From NCBI RefSeq assembly GCF_000155595.1, contig NZ_DS989904.1, forward strand, positions 380,477 through 444,476: 64,000 nt of DNA, read 5' to 3'. How positions within the stretch are numbered: the first letter of the stretch is position 1; each line of letters begins with the position of its first letter. The notes beneath the pieces were generated by a model, which saw nothing but the letters and a program-made list of their open reading frames with translations, did no database searches and was not told where the DNA came from. The translations under genes and the position numbers were made by a program. The DNA is from Synechococcus sp. PCC 7335. GTDB taxonomy: Bacteria > Cyanobacteriota > Cyanobacteriia > Phormidesmidales > Phormidesmidaceae. This document shows, piece after piece, positions 8,692 to 17,690 of the stretch.

Positions 8692-9759
8692 ATGTCTATT
8701 TCCAAAGGAATAACCCGTGAAGTATCAGAGGATGATGCTGCCGTACTGTCAGAAGAAGTACTGCCAAAGGAAATGCTGCCGGGTGCACCATGGCTGCTTG
8801 CACACAAGTCTATGCTGTCAGTCAACCAACCCGTCAAGGTTTCGCTATACGGATGTGACTATGTGCTATGGAAAGATAGCAACGGTACCGTTCAGGCGCT
8901 GCCTAACTGTTGTCCGCATATGAGCGCGATGCTATCTGAGGGTTGGTGCGCAGCGCAAACAGACGGGTCTAGCAAGATTGTTTGTCCGTTCCATGCGTTG
9001 GCATTTGATGGCGCAGGCTGCACTGTTTTACCAGAGAGTCAGCAGGGGAGAACGCTGCCACAGATGCAGCCTTTAGATCTAGTTGTTCAGGGCGATTTCA
9101 TATGGTCTTACGGCGGAGCAGAACCCAAGATACCTATCCCTGATGTTTTGAATGAGATTGTGAGAAATTATCAGCTGGTGGGCGTTGCAGGCGAGGTAGT
9201 TGTGGATACACCGCTATTGCCGATGCTGCTAAACATGCATGATTACAATCATCAGAACGGTACGCATCGAGAGATGTTTCGAATCAAGGAAGTGCGCTTC
9301 GAGCGGTTTGTAGACAAAGGACATTATTCAGAGGCATTTATGAGAATGCCAAAGGCAGCTTCGACCCTTGGAGAAATTCTGAAGAATCCGGCGGTTCTGA
9401 TGATGCCGAAGATGATAGAGGCACTGCTAGAAAATTATTTTCCTTCGATTGTGGTTTTCCATGGTGAGAGCTTTGCAGGGCCGATCGTTCAGTGCCATTT
9501 CTTTGTACCTGAGTCAGCGCAGCGGACTCGCACATACGTACTGTTATTTTCTCAGCCAAAGTCTCCCATCTTTTGGCTCATTAAAGACTCTTTTCTAAAG
9601 CTTGTGGCTACGGTAGTCGAGCAAGACGCTGATATTTTGAGTAAGCTTTACACGGAGCAGCCTCAAAAGATAAAGCTGAACAACGAAGTTGGTATGGACT
9701 GGGTGCGACGCAATTTTGAAAGCTGGCCGGAGATAGCACCACCTAACCTATCTCGATAG
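8692..9759 (+). CDS. Rieske [2Fe-2S] non-heme iron oxygenase
   Basis: A 355-residue ring-hydroxylating/PaO-type oxygenase. The Rieske cluster ligands are C74-x-H76 (CCPH) and C98-x2-H101 (CPFH). The mononuclear iron site is seen as D184, H187 and H192 in HDYNHQNGTH. The catalytic domain is short, as in cyanobacterial aromatic or lipophilic-substrate oxygenases. The substrate is not identifiable. An AAGGAG ribosome site at about 8678 supports the ATG at 8692. A P450 follows 82 bp downstream in the same direction and a TetR gene diverges upstream, so it is probably part of a small inducible oxidation module. Confidence 0.88.
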   Translation: MSISKGITREVSEDDAAVLSEEVLPKEMLPGAPWLLAHKSMLSVNQPVKVSLYGCDYVLWKDSNGTVQALPNCCPHMSAMLSEGWCAAQTDGSSKIVCPFHALAFDGAGCTVLPESQQGRTLPQMQPLDLVVQGDFIWSYGGAEPKIPIPDVLNEIVRNYQLVGVAGEVVVDTPLLPMLLNMHDYNHQNGTHREMFRIKEVRFERFVDKGHYSEAFMRMPKAASTLGEILKNPAVLMMPKMIEALLENYFPSIVVFHGESFAGPIVQCHFFVPESAQRTRTYVLLFSQPKSPIFWLIKDSFLKLVATVVEQDADILSKLYTEQPQKIKLNNEVGMDWVRRNFESWPEIAPPNLSR

Positions 9760-9841
9760 CTCTGGGTCAATAGGCCTGCTTGATAGTCCTCGCGTATTCC
9801 CTCAGCTTAACCAACCTGAACTCGTCCTAAATAAAGAAACA

Positions 9842-11194
9842 ATGCAAACACTTCCTCGCCCGGTGGCGCTCCCGAAGCTCAAGCAGTTGACGAACTGGAT
9901 TGCTAGGCCCTATGACTATCTCGATGAATGTGCCAAAACCTACGGCGATACATTTACAATGCATCTCTTTGGCTTTGAGCCGCTGGTGTTTTTGAGCGAC
10001 CCGCAGGCGATCAAGGAGATTTTCGCAGCAGATGCGAAGTGTTTTGAGGCCGGGCGCAGTCAAGAACTGCTGAGGCCTGTGGTGGGTGATAATTCTTTGC
10101 TGCTGCTAGATGGAGAGCGGCACAAACGCGATCGCAAGCTACTGATGCCGTCTTTTCATGGCGCCAAAGTCAAAGCCTACGCTGATACCATCTGTGAAAT
10201 TGCAGGAGAAATTAGCAGTTCGTGGCAGCCGAATCAACAGATCCTAGCGAGTGAGGTGATGCCAGAAATCACGTTAGAAGTGATCTTGCAGACGGTGTTT
10301 GGTCTGCGCGAAGGTGATCGCTACCAGCAGCTCAAAACGCTTCTGGTTAGGTGGCTAGATCTAACGGGCTCTCCGCTTAGCTCTAGCATGCTATTCTTCC
10401 GCTGGTTTCAGCAAGACTGGGGAAGCTGGAGCCCTTGGGGAAAGATGGTGCGGCTAAAGCGACAGGTATACGATCTGCTTCAGTCTGAAATCGACGATAG
10501 ACGGGCTCAGATTGCGGCGGAAAATGAAAGCGAATCGGGGGATGACGTTCTAGGTTTGATGCTGCTGGCGCGTGACGAAGACGGTCAGCCGATGCAAGAT
10601 ATTGAGCTAAAAGATGAGCTGGTGACGATGCTGTTTGCAGGTCATGAAACCACCGCGATCGCACTCACCTGGGCGATGTATTGGATACACAAATTGCCTG
10701 ATGTGAAAGCGAAACTGATGGCTGAGTTGGACAGTTTGGGAGAAGATGCGGATTCGATGGCGATCGCCTCTCTTCCTTACCTTAGTGCCGTTGCCTCAGA
10801 AACCCTGCGAATATATCCCATCGCGCCCATTGCCGCCCCTCGCATCGCCACCGAAGAGGTCACCATCAACGGTCACACCTTCCCACCCAACACCTACCTC
10901 GCCCCTGCTATCTACTCAGTTCATCACCGCCCGGATCTTTATCCCAATCCCAAAGAATTCAAGCCCGAACGCTTCCTAAACAGGCAGTTTTCGTCCTCAG
11001 AATTTATCCCCTTTGGTGGCGGCGCTCGCCGCTGCCTCGGCTACGCCCTCGCTAAGCTAGAAATCAACCTGGTGCTGGCAACCCTACTGACTCAGCACGC
11101 CTTCAAACTGGCTAATGATGATCCCGTTACGCCGAGACGACGAGGAGTTGTATTAGCAACAAGCGATGGCGTACCTTTGGCCATCCAGTCATAA
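9842..11194 (+). CDS. Cytochrome P450, CYP110-like
   Basis: A 450-residue soluble-type P450 with every hallmark: I-helix AGHETT (266-271), K-helix ETLR (320-323), PERF (375-378) and heme loop FGGGARRCLG (391-400) with axial Cys398. Overall similarity suggests the cyanobacterial CYP110 group, reported to act on fatty acids, terpenes and alkanes; the substrate here is unknown. The electron donor would have to be an external ferredoxin, since no fused reductase is present. It lies just downstream of the Rieske oxygenase, probably in the same transcript. The start is the ATG at 9842, with no strong Shine-Dalgarno. Confidence 0.9.
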   Translation: MQTLPRPVALPKLKQLTNWIARPYDYLDECAKTYGDTFTMHLFGFEPLVFLSDPQAIKEIFAADAKCFEAGRSQELLRPVVGDNSLLLLDGERHKRDRKLLMPSFHGAKVKAYADTICEIAGEISSSWQPNQQILASEVMPEITLEVILQTVFGLREGDRYQQLKTLLVRWLDLTGSPLSSSMLFFRWFQQDWGSWSPWGKMVRLKRQVYDLLQSEIDDRRAQIAAENESESGDDVLGLMLLARDEDGQPMQDIELKDELVTMLFAGHETTAIALTWAMYWIHKLPDVKAKLMAELDSLGEDADSMAIASLPYLSAVASETLRIYPIAPIAAPRIATEEVTINGHTFPPNTYLAPAIYSVHHRPDLYPNPKEFKPERFLNRQFSSSEFIPFGGGARRCLGYALAKLEINLVLATLLTQHAFKLANDDPVTPRRRGVVLATSDGVPLAIQS

Positions 11195-11292
11195 ATCATG
11201 GTTAGTTCAGGTACACTAGATTCACATTAGCCCTCTTCAAGTATCATCGCTTTTGGAATTCTGCCGAGTCCCGCTTCTTTAGTATCTGCCCT

Positions 11293-11505
11293 ATGGAAAT
11301 CACCCTTAACCTTGATGAGGCCTTGGGAGATGAAGCACTGCAGCTCACTAATATTGATACTAAAGACGAGCTGATTAAGCTGGCTCTAAGAGAACTTGTG
11401 CGATCACGTCGTAAAAAAAGCCTGCTCGATCTTGCTGGACAAATTCAGTTTGCTCCCGATTTTGACAATAAAGTCCTGCGTGAGACTAATCATGCTGCTG
11501 ATTGA
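11293..11505 (+). CDS. vapB: VapB-type antitoxin
   Basis: A 70-residue protein with a short N-terminal beta-strand (MEITLNLDEAL), the segment TKDELIKLALRELVRSRRKK and LLDLAGQI. This is the ribbon-helix-helix VapB/DUF2191 pattern common in cyanobacteria. It overlaps the start of a PIN-domain toxin reading frame by 14 bp, the usual VapBC arrangement, but that toxin is truncated after about 13 recognisable residues. If expressed, it is an orphan antitoxin, perhaps acting on other VapC proteins. No other function is evident. Confidence 0.72.
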   Translation: MEITLNLDEALGDEALQLTNIDTKDELIKLALRELVRSRRKKSLLDLAGQIQFAPDFDNKVLRETNHAAD

Positions 11506-11569
11506 TACATCAGTTGTCATCGACACCAAGAGCGTAATCGACCATGGCAGACTCCGAAGCGAAGACTAG
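11492..11569 (+). pseudogene. vapC toxin remnant, N-terminus of PIN domain only
   Basis: The frame opens at ATG 11492 inside the end of vapB and reads MLLIDTSVVIDTK, the first strand of a VapC PIN domain including its first catalytic Asp. It then diverges and stops at TAG 11567-11569 after 25 codons. VapC is normally about 130 residues, so the rest, including the other acidic residues, is gone. The methyltransferase gene begins inside this frame at 11544. A deletion joining the vapBC operon to the methyltransferase gene is the simplest explanation. Confidence 0.65.
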
Positions 11570-12407
11570 CTGGTATGAGTGGTATCAGTCTTTTGACCAG
11601 ACCCATAGCCCGGAAGCTCGGCAGCAATGGTACAGCGATTCGACGCAGGCTTATCGGTGGGCGAGACCTAGCTATCCAGATTCGTTAGTAGATCAAGTGA
11701 TTCAGAAAGCGGGTCTATCACCAGATAGCTCTGTTCTAGAAATTGGCTGTGGGCCAGGGATAGCGACGGCCTCTTTTGCCGCGAGAGGGCTGGCAATGCA
11801 GAGCGTAGAGCCTAGCGCAGCGGCTTGTGAACTGGCTCGTCAGGCTTGCCAGGCTTATCCGCAGGTGGCGATCGCAAATAGCACTTTTGAGTCTTTTGAT
11901 TTGGAGAACCAACAGTTTGATGCAGTCCTCGCTGCGACCTCCTTTCACTGGGTTTCACCAGAAGTCGCCTGTCAGAAATCGGCAGCAGCCCTAAAACCAG
12001 GGGGCTCGTTAATTTTGCTATGGGCGACGCCACCCCAACCGGACGAAGAGCTTAGGCGGTACTTGCAGCCAGTCTATGAGCAGTATCAGCTAGCTGAGAG
12101 AATTCGCTATCAGTGGCAAGGACAGGACTACTACCACACCAACTTCGATCATTTCGCGCAGATTGTAGGCAAATCAGGTTGGTTCGAGCGGACAGAGGTG
12201 GCGATAGAGCAGCATCAGTCTAGCTACAGCGTAGAGAAATATCTGGCTCTGCTGACTACGCTATCTGACTACATTGCGTTGGATGAACAAACGCGATCGC
12301 GCCTTCTCGCAGATCTATCAACACGGCTAAAGGAAAGGCAGATAGATGACTTGTCCCTGATGCACTGGTTTGGGTGGCAGGTGGCTCCTCTAAAGGGCAC
12401 GCCATAA
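11544..12407 (+). CDS. Class I SAM-dependent methyltransferase
   Basis: A 287-residue protein of the Methyltransf_11/UbiE-like type. The SAM-binding motif I is SSVLEIGCGPGIATASFAARG (about 62-82), followed by an acidic VEPS position. Further blocks are FDAVLAATSFHWV and KPGGSLILLW. The acceptor cannot be predicted. The first ATG falls within the truncated vapC frame, so the original upstream control may have been lost. No Shine-Dalgarno is obvious before 11544; I see no better internal start that keeps the N-terminal helix. Confidence 0.85.
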   Translation: MADSEAKTSWYEWYQSFDQTHSPEARQQWYSDSTQAYRWARPSYPDSLVDQVIQKAGLSPDSSVLEIGCGPGIATASFAARGLAMQSVEPSAAACELARQACQAYPQVAIANSTFESFDLENQQFDAVLAATSFHWVSPEVACQKSAAALKPGGSLILLWATPPQPDEELRRYLQPVYEQYQLAERIRYQWQGQDYYHTNFDHFAQIVGKSGWFERTEVAIEQHQSSYSVEKYLALLTTLSDYIALDEQTRSRLLADLSTRLKERQIDDLSLMHWFGWQVAPLKGTP

Positions 12408-12592
12408 AAGAAGCAATAGAAAATAGTCGCTGAAGACGAGTTGTTTAACCGTTACTGAACTTTGCAAAAGGTAATGATTGGTTGTGCTTGTTCAACAATA
12501 TGGCAGCATAAATGATGAGCTGGTTAACGTTGTTTAACGTCATATCTTCTTCATTTCCGTTTGTCATCCTGAAGTGTCACCTCGAAGTATAA

Positions 12593-13576
<984 letters not shown>

Positions 13577-13969
13577 GTGTTCGATCATCTCTCTATTGGT
13601 GTAGCTGATTTGCCAAAGAGTTTAGCGTTCTACGACGCAGCGCTAAAGCCATTAGGAATCAATCGGATGTTTGCAATGGGCGATCGCGGTATTGCCGCCT
13701 ATGTTGATTCTGACCAGGTTTCCTTCTGGCTGTATTCCAAAGACGCCGACCAGCAGGAACTGGACAAACGACTCCATCTGCCTCGATTTCACCTAGCATT
13801 CAAAGCCACGGACCGAACGGCCGTAGACGCATCCTACCAAGCGGCACTCGCCGCAGGCGGCACCGACGCAGGCGCACCCGGCGTCCGCGCTCAGTATCAC
13901 CCAAACTACTATGCTGCCTACATCCGCGATCTAAACGGCTACAAGATAGAGGTAGTCTGTCAAAAGTGA
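13577..13969 (+). CDS. VOC/glyoxalase-fold protein
   Basis: A 130-residue protein of the vicinal oxygen chelate superfamily, starting at GTG 13577 immediately after the por TAG. It begins MFDHLSIGVADLPKSLAFYDAAL, the classic beta-alpha-beta start with the first metal-ligand His. It ends YAAYIRDLNGYKIEVV, with the last Glu ligand. Members include lyases, dioxygenases and resistance proteins; the substrate is not predictable. Abutment with por and a downstream gene 16 bp away indicates cotranscription and translational coupling. A dedicated role in pigment metabolism is only a guess from position. Confidence 0.82.
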   Translation: MFDHLSIGVADLPKSLAFYDAALKPLGINRMFAMGDRGIAAYVDSDQVSFWLYSKDADQQELDKRLHLPRFHLAFKATDRTAVDASYQAALAAGGTDAGAPGVRAQYHPNYYAAYIRDLNGYKIEVVCQK

Positions 13970-13985
13970 AAGGAGTTTTCTAACT

Positions 13986-14381
13986 TTGCACGATGTTATC
14001 GCCATCCGGCTGCACCCAGGAGCAGATGTTCGCCAGCATTTAGAAGACTTTTCCAAAGAACAGAAGATCAGCGCTGGTGCGATTCTTGGCGCGGTTGGTA
14101 GCTTGTCAAAAACTTGCTTACGCTTTGCCGATAGCGGCGTGCATACAGAACTGAGCGGAAAACAGGAAGTGCTTACCCTATCTGGAATGCTCAGCGAAGC
14201 GGGCGTACATCTACACATGAGCGTGGCTGACTCCACCGGTGAATGTAGGGGCGGGCATGTGGTGTATGGCTGTATCGTTTATACGACGTTAGAGCTTGCG
14301 ATCGCGCTTTTACCAAACACAACCTTCCAGCGCATCTTCGATATCAACACCGGGTTTAAAGAATTAAAAGTCATATCATGA
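13986..14381 (+). CDS. PPC/DUF296-domain protein
   Basis: A 131-residue single-domain protein of the plant-and-prokaryote-conserved (PPC, DUF296) family: IRLHPGADVRQHLEDF, GAILGAVGSLS, GVHLHMSVAD and GGHVVYGCIVYTT. In plants this domain trimerises beside AT-hooks; the function of stand-alone bacterial versions is largely unknown. The start is TTG 13986, chosen because AAAGGAG lies at about 13968-13974 with normal spacing. The stop overlaps the next gene's ATG in an ATGA (14378-14381), a sign of coupling to the now-disrupted P450. Confidence 0.82.
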   Translation: MHDVIAIRLHPGADVRQHLEDFSKEQKISAGAILGAVGSLSKTCLRFADSGVHTELSGKQEVLTLSGMLSEAGVHLHMSVADSTGECRGGHVVYGCIVYTTLELAIALLPNTTFQRIFDINTGFKELKVIS

Positions 14382-14449
14382 GCAAAGCGCCTGGGCCATC
14401 CGGATACATTCTCTTCCAAATGTCAGAGCTTCAGTCGCAACCGTTGGCG

Positions 14450-14455
14450 TATTTA
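14450..14455. repeat. Target-site duplication, left copy (TATTTA)
   Basis: The six bases TATTTA immediately left of the element's terminal inverted repeat are repeated exactly at 15431-15436 on the right. This defines the insertion boundaries. An exact duplication suggests an insertion recent enough not to have decayed. Confidence 0.85.
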
Positions 14456-15430
14456 ACGTCAGTTCGGGATAAGGAAAGCTCGAAGAAAGGAGGATAGGTA
14501 AGCTGAAGTTGTAAAACCCATCAGCCCTATCCTCCACTATGTTCAGCTTAGAAGAACTGTTCTGCCACGTCGATGACTTCTGCCAAGTGTTTGAACCCCT
14601 CTGGCAGCGTCAACTGCTAAGCCACCATCTAAAGACGCGACAACGCGCTCGTTCGCTGAGCCTAAGCGAAGTGATGACGATACTCATCGGCTTTCACCAA
14701 AGCCACTACCGCACCTTCAAACACTACTACGTTCATCATGTATGCCAGTACTGGAAGCAAGCGTTTCCAACGCTAGTCAGCTATAACCGCTTTGTCGAAT
14801 GGACGCCCTCTTGTTTGTTTCCCTTGTGTTGTTATCTGAAGCGCTGCTTCGGCCGTTGTACAGGCATTAGTTTTATCGATGCGACCAGTCTATCGGTCTG
14901 CCACAACCGTCGGATCTGGCAGCATAAGGTCTGCAAAGATACGGCAGCTAGGGGCAAAACCTCTGTCGGCTGGTTCTATGGCTTCAAGCTACACCTCGTG
15001 GTGAACGAGTGCGGTGAACTACTCAACCTCACCCTGACCCCGGGCAATACGGACGACCGTGAGCCCGCCTTTGACTTACTTACTGGACTATGGGGAAAAG
15101 TCTGCGCAGACAAAGGCTATGTATCGAAGCAGCTGGCCAAGCAACTACTCGACGCGTTCAACATCGAGTTCTTTGCTAAGCCTCGGTGCAACATGAAGAA
15201 CCAGCTAGTGCGGCTAACTGACAAGCTACTCTCGCGCAAACGTTCCATCATCGAAACGATTATCGACCAACTGAAGAACATTTCGCAGATAGAGCATTCT
15301 CGTCACCGTAGTCCGGTCAACTGCTGGGTCAACATCCTCTGTGGACTGATTGCTTATTGCCACCAACCGAAGAAGCCTTCTCTCCATATGGAATGGGAAC
15401 TTCCCCCTGCTGCTTAACCCGAACTGACGT
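14456..15430 (+). mobile_element. Complete IS982-family insertion sequence (975 bp)
   Basis: It is bounded by 18-bp terminal inverted repeats. The left one, 14456-14473, begins ACGTCAGTTCGGG; the right one, 15413-15430, ends CCCGAACTGACGT. They match at 17 of 18 positions. A 6-bp duplication TATTTA flanks it. It carries a single intact transposase gene whose stop codon lies inside the right inverted repeat. Size, one ORF and transposase sequence fit the IS982 family. It is inserted in the sense direction in a P450 gene. A decayed relative lies at about 39115-39256. Confidence 0.9.
14539..15417 (+). CDS. IS982-family transposase
   Basis: A 292-residue DDE transposase. Candidate catalytic acids are the D in [12 protein letters not shown] (about residue 114), the D in [10 protein letters not shown] and the E in [12 protein letters not shown]. 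The block [19 protein letters not shown] is characteristic of IS982. The N-terminal helical region precedes these. There are no frameshifts or stops, so it could still be active. It starts at ATG 14539, after a GGAGGATAG ribosome-site-like stretch at about 14490. Confidence 0.9.
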   Translation: MFSLEELFCHVDDFCQVFEPLWQRQLLSHHLKTRQRARSLSLSEVMTILIGFHQSHYRTFKHYYVHHVCQYWKQAFPTLVSYNRFVEWTPSCLFPLCCYLKRCFGRCTGISFIDATSLSVCHNRRIWQHKVCKDTAARGKTSVGWFYGFKLHLVVNECGELLNLTLTPGNTDDREPAFDLLTGLWGKVCADKGYVSKQLAKQLLDAFNIEFFAKPRCNMKNQLVRLTDKLLSRKRSIIETIIDQLKNISQIEHSRHRSPVNCWVNILCGLIAYCHQPKKPSLHMEWELPPAA

Positions 15431-15436
15431 TATTTA
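15431..15436. repeat. Target-site duplication, right copy (TATTTA)
   Basis: This is the exact copy of 14450-14455, directly following the right inverted repeat. With the element and one copy removed, the P450 reading frame is continuous. Confidence 0.85.
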
Positions 15437-15442
15437 GGCAGA

Positions 15443-16705
15443 ATGTGGCGCGAGTATGGCGACCTGGTGCGACTGCGGGTGATGCCCGGATTCACTATCT
15501 TTCTCTCAACGCATCCAGACCATGCAGAGCATATTCTATCGACGCACTGCGAAAATTATCAGAAGCCAGATTTCTTCTTGAAGCCAATGGGCCTCGTACA
15601 GGGAAAGGGACTGTTTTCTATTGAAGGAAAGTTTTGGCAGAAGCATCGGCGGCTAATGCAGCCTGCTTTTCAGCAGCGGCGACTGATACGGCTTCATAGC
15701 GTGATGTGGGACTGTGTAGAGTCGCTTTTGCAAGAATGGGAAGAGCAGCCAGCAGATGAAGTGATTGACATCGCGGCTGAGATGAAGCGGTTAACGCTGA
15801 AGATTGTAGGATTAGCTTTGTTCAGTGTAGATCTGAGCGATGAGTTTAATCGACTGGCGCGGGCCCTGCGGATCGGGGTGGAGTATGTCTATGGACGACT
15901 CACTGCGCCGCTTTCTTTGCCTGTATGGGTGCCGACGCAGACAAATCTCCAGTTTCAACAGGCAAAAAGAACAATTGATAGTGTAGTGCTAGAGATTATT
16001 CAAAATCGGAGGAAAGAGTCCGAACAAAGTGATGATCTGTTGTCGATGTTGATGGATGCAACCGATGAAGAGACAGGCAAGGGTCTAAGCGATCTTGAGC
16101 TACTCAACGAAATGATCACTTTGTTCAATGCCGGACATGACACGACTGCAACAAGTTTGGCGTGGACCTGGTACTTGCTAGGTTTACATCCTGAGGTTGC
16201 TGACACGATGCGCTCGGAAGTAGATGCAGTTCTACAAGGGGGTGAGCCAACTTTCGAGAAGTTGCCAAAGCTGGAATATACTCGCCGCGTTTTTGATGAA
16301 TCGCTACGGCTGTGCCCACCAGGAATGGGACTAGCACCTAGAGCGGCACTCGCCGCCGATGAGCTTGACGGCTACGCTATTCCCAAGGGCGCTATCGTCA
16401 ACATCGCTTTTTACTTTACGCTGCGCCATCCTGATTTTTGGGAGCGTCCAGAACAGTTTGAGCCTGACCGCTTTTTACCTATGAACGTAGCCAGGCGACC
16501 AAAGTATGCCTACATGCCTTGGGGAGCGGGGCCGCATGTGTGCATTGGCAAAAGTTTTGCGGTGATGGAGTCAGTGATGATTTTGAGCGCGATCGCTCAG
16601 CGCTTTCGAGTCAACCTCGTCTCAAAAGAGCCAGTCGAGATTGACCCCAGGTTCACGCTACGACCTAAAGGTGGCGTCAGAGTTACGCTAGATAGAAGAG
16701 CCTAA
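15443..16705 (+). CDS. Cytochrome P450, large 3' fragment downstream of the IS
   Basis: A 420-residue open frame holding nearly the whole P450 fold: I-helix AGHDTT (230-235), K-helix ESLR (286-289), PDRF (341-344) and heme loop PWGAGPHVCIG (359-369) with Cys367 as axial ligand. Only about 28 N-terminal residues, mainly the Pro-rich leader, are cut off by the IS. ATG 15443 (MWREYGDL) could act as a new start, with AGGCAG 8 bp upstream as a weak ribosome site, so a shortened protein is possible. It resembles bacterial P450s close to the CYP4-like class rather than the CYP110-like gene at 9842. The substrate is unknown. Confidence 0.8.
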   Translation: MWREYGDLVRLRVMPGFTIFLSTHPDHAEHILSTHCENYQKPDFFLKPMGLVQGKGLFSIEGKFWQKHRRLMQPAFQQRRLIRLHSVMWDCVESLLQEWEEQPADEVIDIAAEMKRLTLKIVGLALFSVDLSDEFNRLARALRIGVEYVYGRLTAPLSLPVWVPTQTNLQFQQAKRTIDSVVLEIIQNRRKESEQSDDLLSMLMDATDEETGKGLSDLELLNEMITLFNAGHDTTATSLAWTWYLLGLHPEVADTMRSEVDAVLQGGEPTFEKLPKLEYTRRVFDESLRLCPPGMGLAPRAALAADELDGYAIPKGAIVNIAFYFTLRHPDFWERPEQFEPDRFLPMNVARRPKYAYMPWGAGPHVCIGKSFAVMESVMILSAIAQRFRVNLVSKEPVEIDPRFTLRPKGGVRVTLDRRA

Positions 16706-16790
16706 GCGCAGCTCAACCTCTCTATGCCTTCTCTAAAATGAAAGTCGCTATGAGGCAATACTGCGTCTGATAATGCTGTAGGGATTGAGT

Positions 16791-17354
16791 CTACACCTGT
16801 AGCCAACCAAATAAAGTTCCTACTGTCAAAGTAAATGCGCTAAGCACATCGGGCATCGGCAGTTGAGCATCTGCGGCTTCTAGAATTGCGATCGCCTGGT
16901 CGGGACGAAAAACCAAAACCGTTCTTTCCTGCGGATCGATCAGCCAGCTAAGCTCGGTGCCATGCGCCAGACAGTGAGAAATCTTCTTGATTATTTTTGT
17001 TTGGCTCTGCTGCGGTGACAGAATCTCCACAACTAGCTCTGGCGCAACCTCGACGATATCTGCAATATCGCCATCGGCATCGCGAGGAATCTGACTGCTT
17101 TGCAAAACAACAACATCTGGAACAACAACCGCACCGCCAAAATTACACCGAAGCTCAGTCAAGGCCAAACCCGTTCCTGCTGATTCTAGGAAGTCACTTA
17201 ACACGATAGAGAGTTTTGTCTGTAATCGACTGTGCTTCCCTTTCGGCATTGGTTTCTGCGTAATTTTCCCATCTATAAACTCACTTGCAGGCTCGGTTTC
17301 AGGCAGTGCCAGAAACGCTGATAGGGTAATTGGCTTGATTGGTGTCTGTACCAT
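16791..17354 (-). CDS. Uma2 family (DUF820) putative nuclease-fold protein
   Basis: A 187-residue Uma2/DUF820 protein and the clearer of the two here: ASEFIDGKITQKPMPKGKHS, VVVPDVVVLQ, PELVVEILSPQQSQTKIIKK and WLIDPQERTVLVF. The PD, E and K positions of the PD-(D/E)xK core are visible. The biological role is not known. It is convergent with the P450 fragment and stands beside a HicAB pair. The start is the ATG at 17354. A 17-bp stretch identical to its PELVVEI codons recurs at about 17604, probably a relic of another copy. Confidence 0.88.
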   Translation of the reverse strand: MVQTPIKPITLSAFLALPETEPASEFIDGKITQKPMPKGKHSRLQTKLSIVLSDFLESAGTGLALTELRCNFGGAVVVPDVVVLQSSQIPRDADGDIADIVEVAPELVVEILSPQQSQTKIIKKISHCLAHGTELSWLIDPQERTVLVFRPDQAIAILEAADAQLPMPDVLSAFTLTVGTLFGWLQV

Positions 17355-17380
17355 AGTAGGTCGCTTGAAAGCGGCTGAGT

Positions 17381-17572
17381 TTATGATATAGCAGCATTAT
17401 GGCTTTCTGAGTGTGAAGAGGAGTCAGGTCCCATCAGTGGCAAACAGTTCTCTTCCCGTTCCATATCTTTCATAATCAACCGCCGCTGCTTACCCGCTGA
17501 GATATCCCACCTCACAAACAATTGCCGCACCCCGGCCTTCAGATTCGCCAGCAGCTCATCTCCCGACTTCAT
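17381..17572 (-). CDS. Small ORF of unknown function
   Basis: A 63-codon frame starting MKSGDELLANLKAGVRQLF, with an AGGAAA ribosome-site-like sequence seven bases upstream. The first 40 residues are amphipathic and charged; the rest is Ser/His-rich and looks non-conserved. I do not recognise a family. It lies between a Uma2 gene and a Uma2 relic on the same strand, so it may be genuine or residual sequence. Low confidence. Confidence 0.3.
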   Translation of the reverse strand: MKSGDELLANLKAGVRQLFVRWDISAGKQRRLIMKDMEREENCLPLMGPDSSSHSESHNAAIS

Positions 17573-17594
17573 AACTATTTCCTGCCATCCCTAT

Positions 17595-17640
17595 CTCCAC
17601 AACTAGCTCAGGGCGATGATTACTTAGAAGAAGGAAATCA
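17595..17640 (-). pseudogene. Short Uma2-like relic
   Basis: Read on the minus strand, this stretch gives RPELVVEIGMAGNS. It shares 17 consecutive bases with the PELVVEI codons of the Uma2 gene at 16791-17354. Nothing Uma2-like surrounds it, so it appears to be a fragment left by deletion or recombination. The rest of 17573-17690 shows no gene. Confidence 0.3.
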
Positions 17641-17690
17641 CTTTCCTACATCTCATCAGTATCGTAAAGACTGACAGCAATCTAGCTCCC

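Larger units (their letters stand above)
14378..16705 (+). pseudogene. Cytochrome P450 gene interrupted by an IS982-family insertion
   Basis: The original gene starts at ATG 14378 (MSKAPGPSGY, the proline-rich P450 N-terminus). It runs to codons TAT-TTA at 14450-14455, where the IS begins. The other half resumes after the duplicated TATTTA (15431-15436) with GGC AGA ATG TGG. Removing 14456-15436 restores one frame reading QPLAYL-GRMWREYGDLVRLR, a normal P450 N-terminal sequence. The 5' piece would read into the IS and stop at TAG 14495-14497 (39 codons). The 3' piece is otherwise undamaged (see 15443-16705). The excised gene would encode about 448 residues. Confidence 0.88.

Noticed and set aside
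9842-11194. A biosynthetic gene cluster (terpene or polyketide) around the first P450
   Set aside because: Rieske, P450 and methyltransferase genes are near, but there is no core synthase in the window; a tailoring or degradation module is the most that can be said.
13931-14236. Antisense frame over the PPC gene
   Set aside because: A shadow of a well-supported gene on the plus strand; its sequence has no domain.
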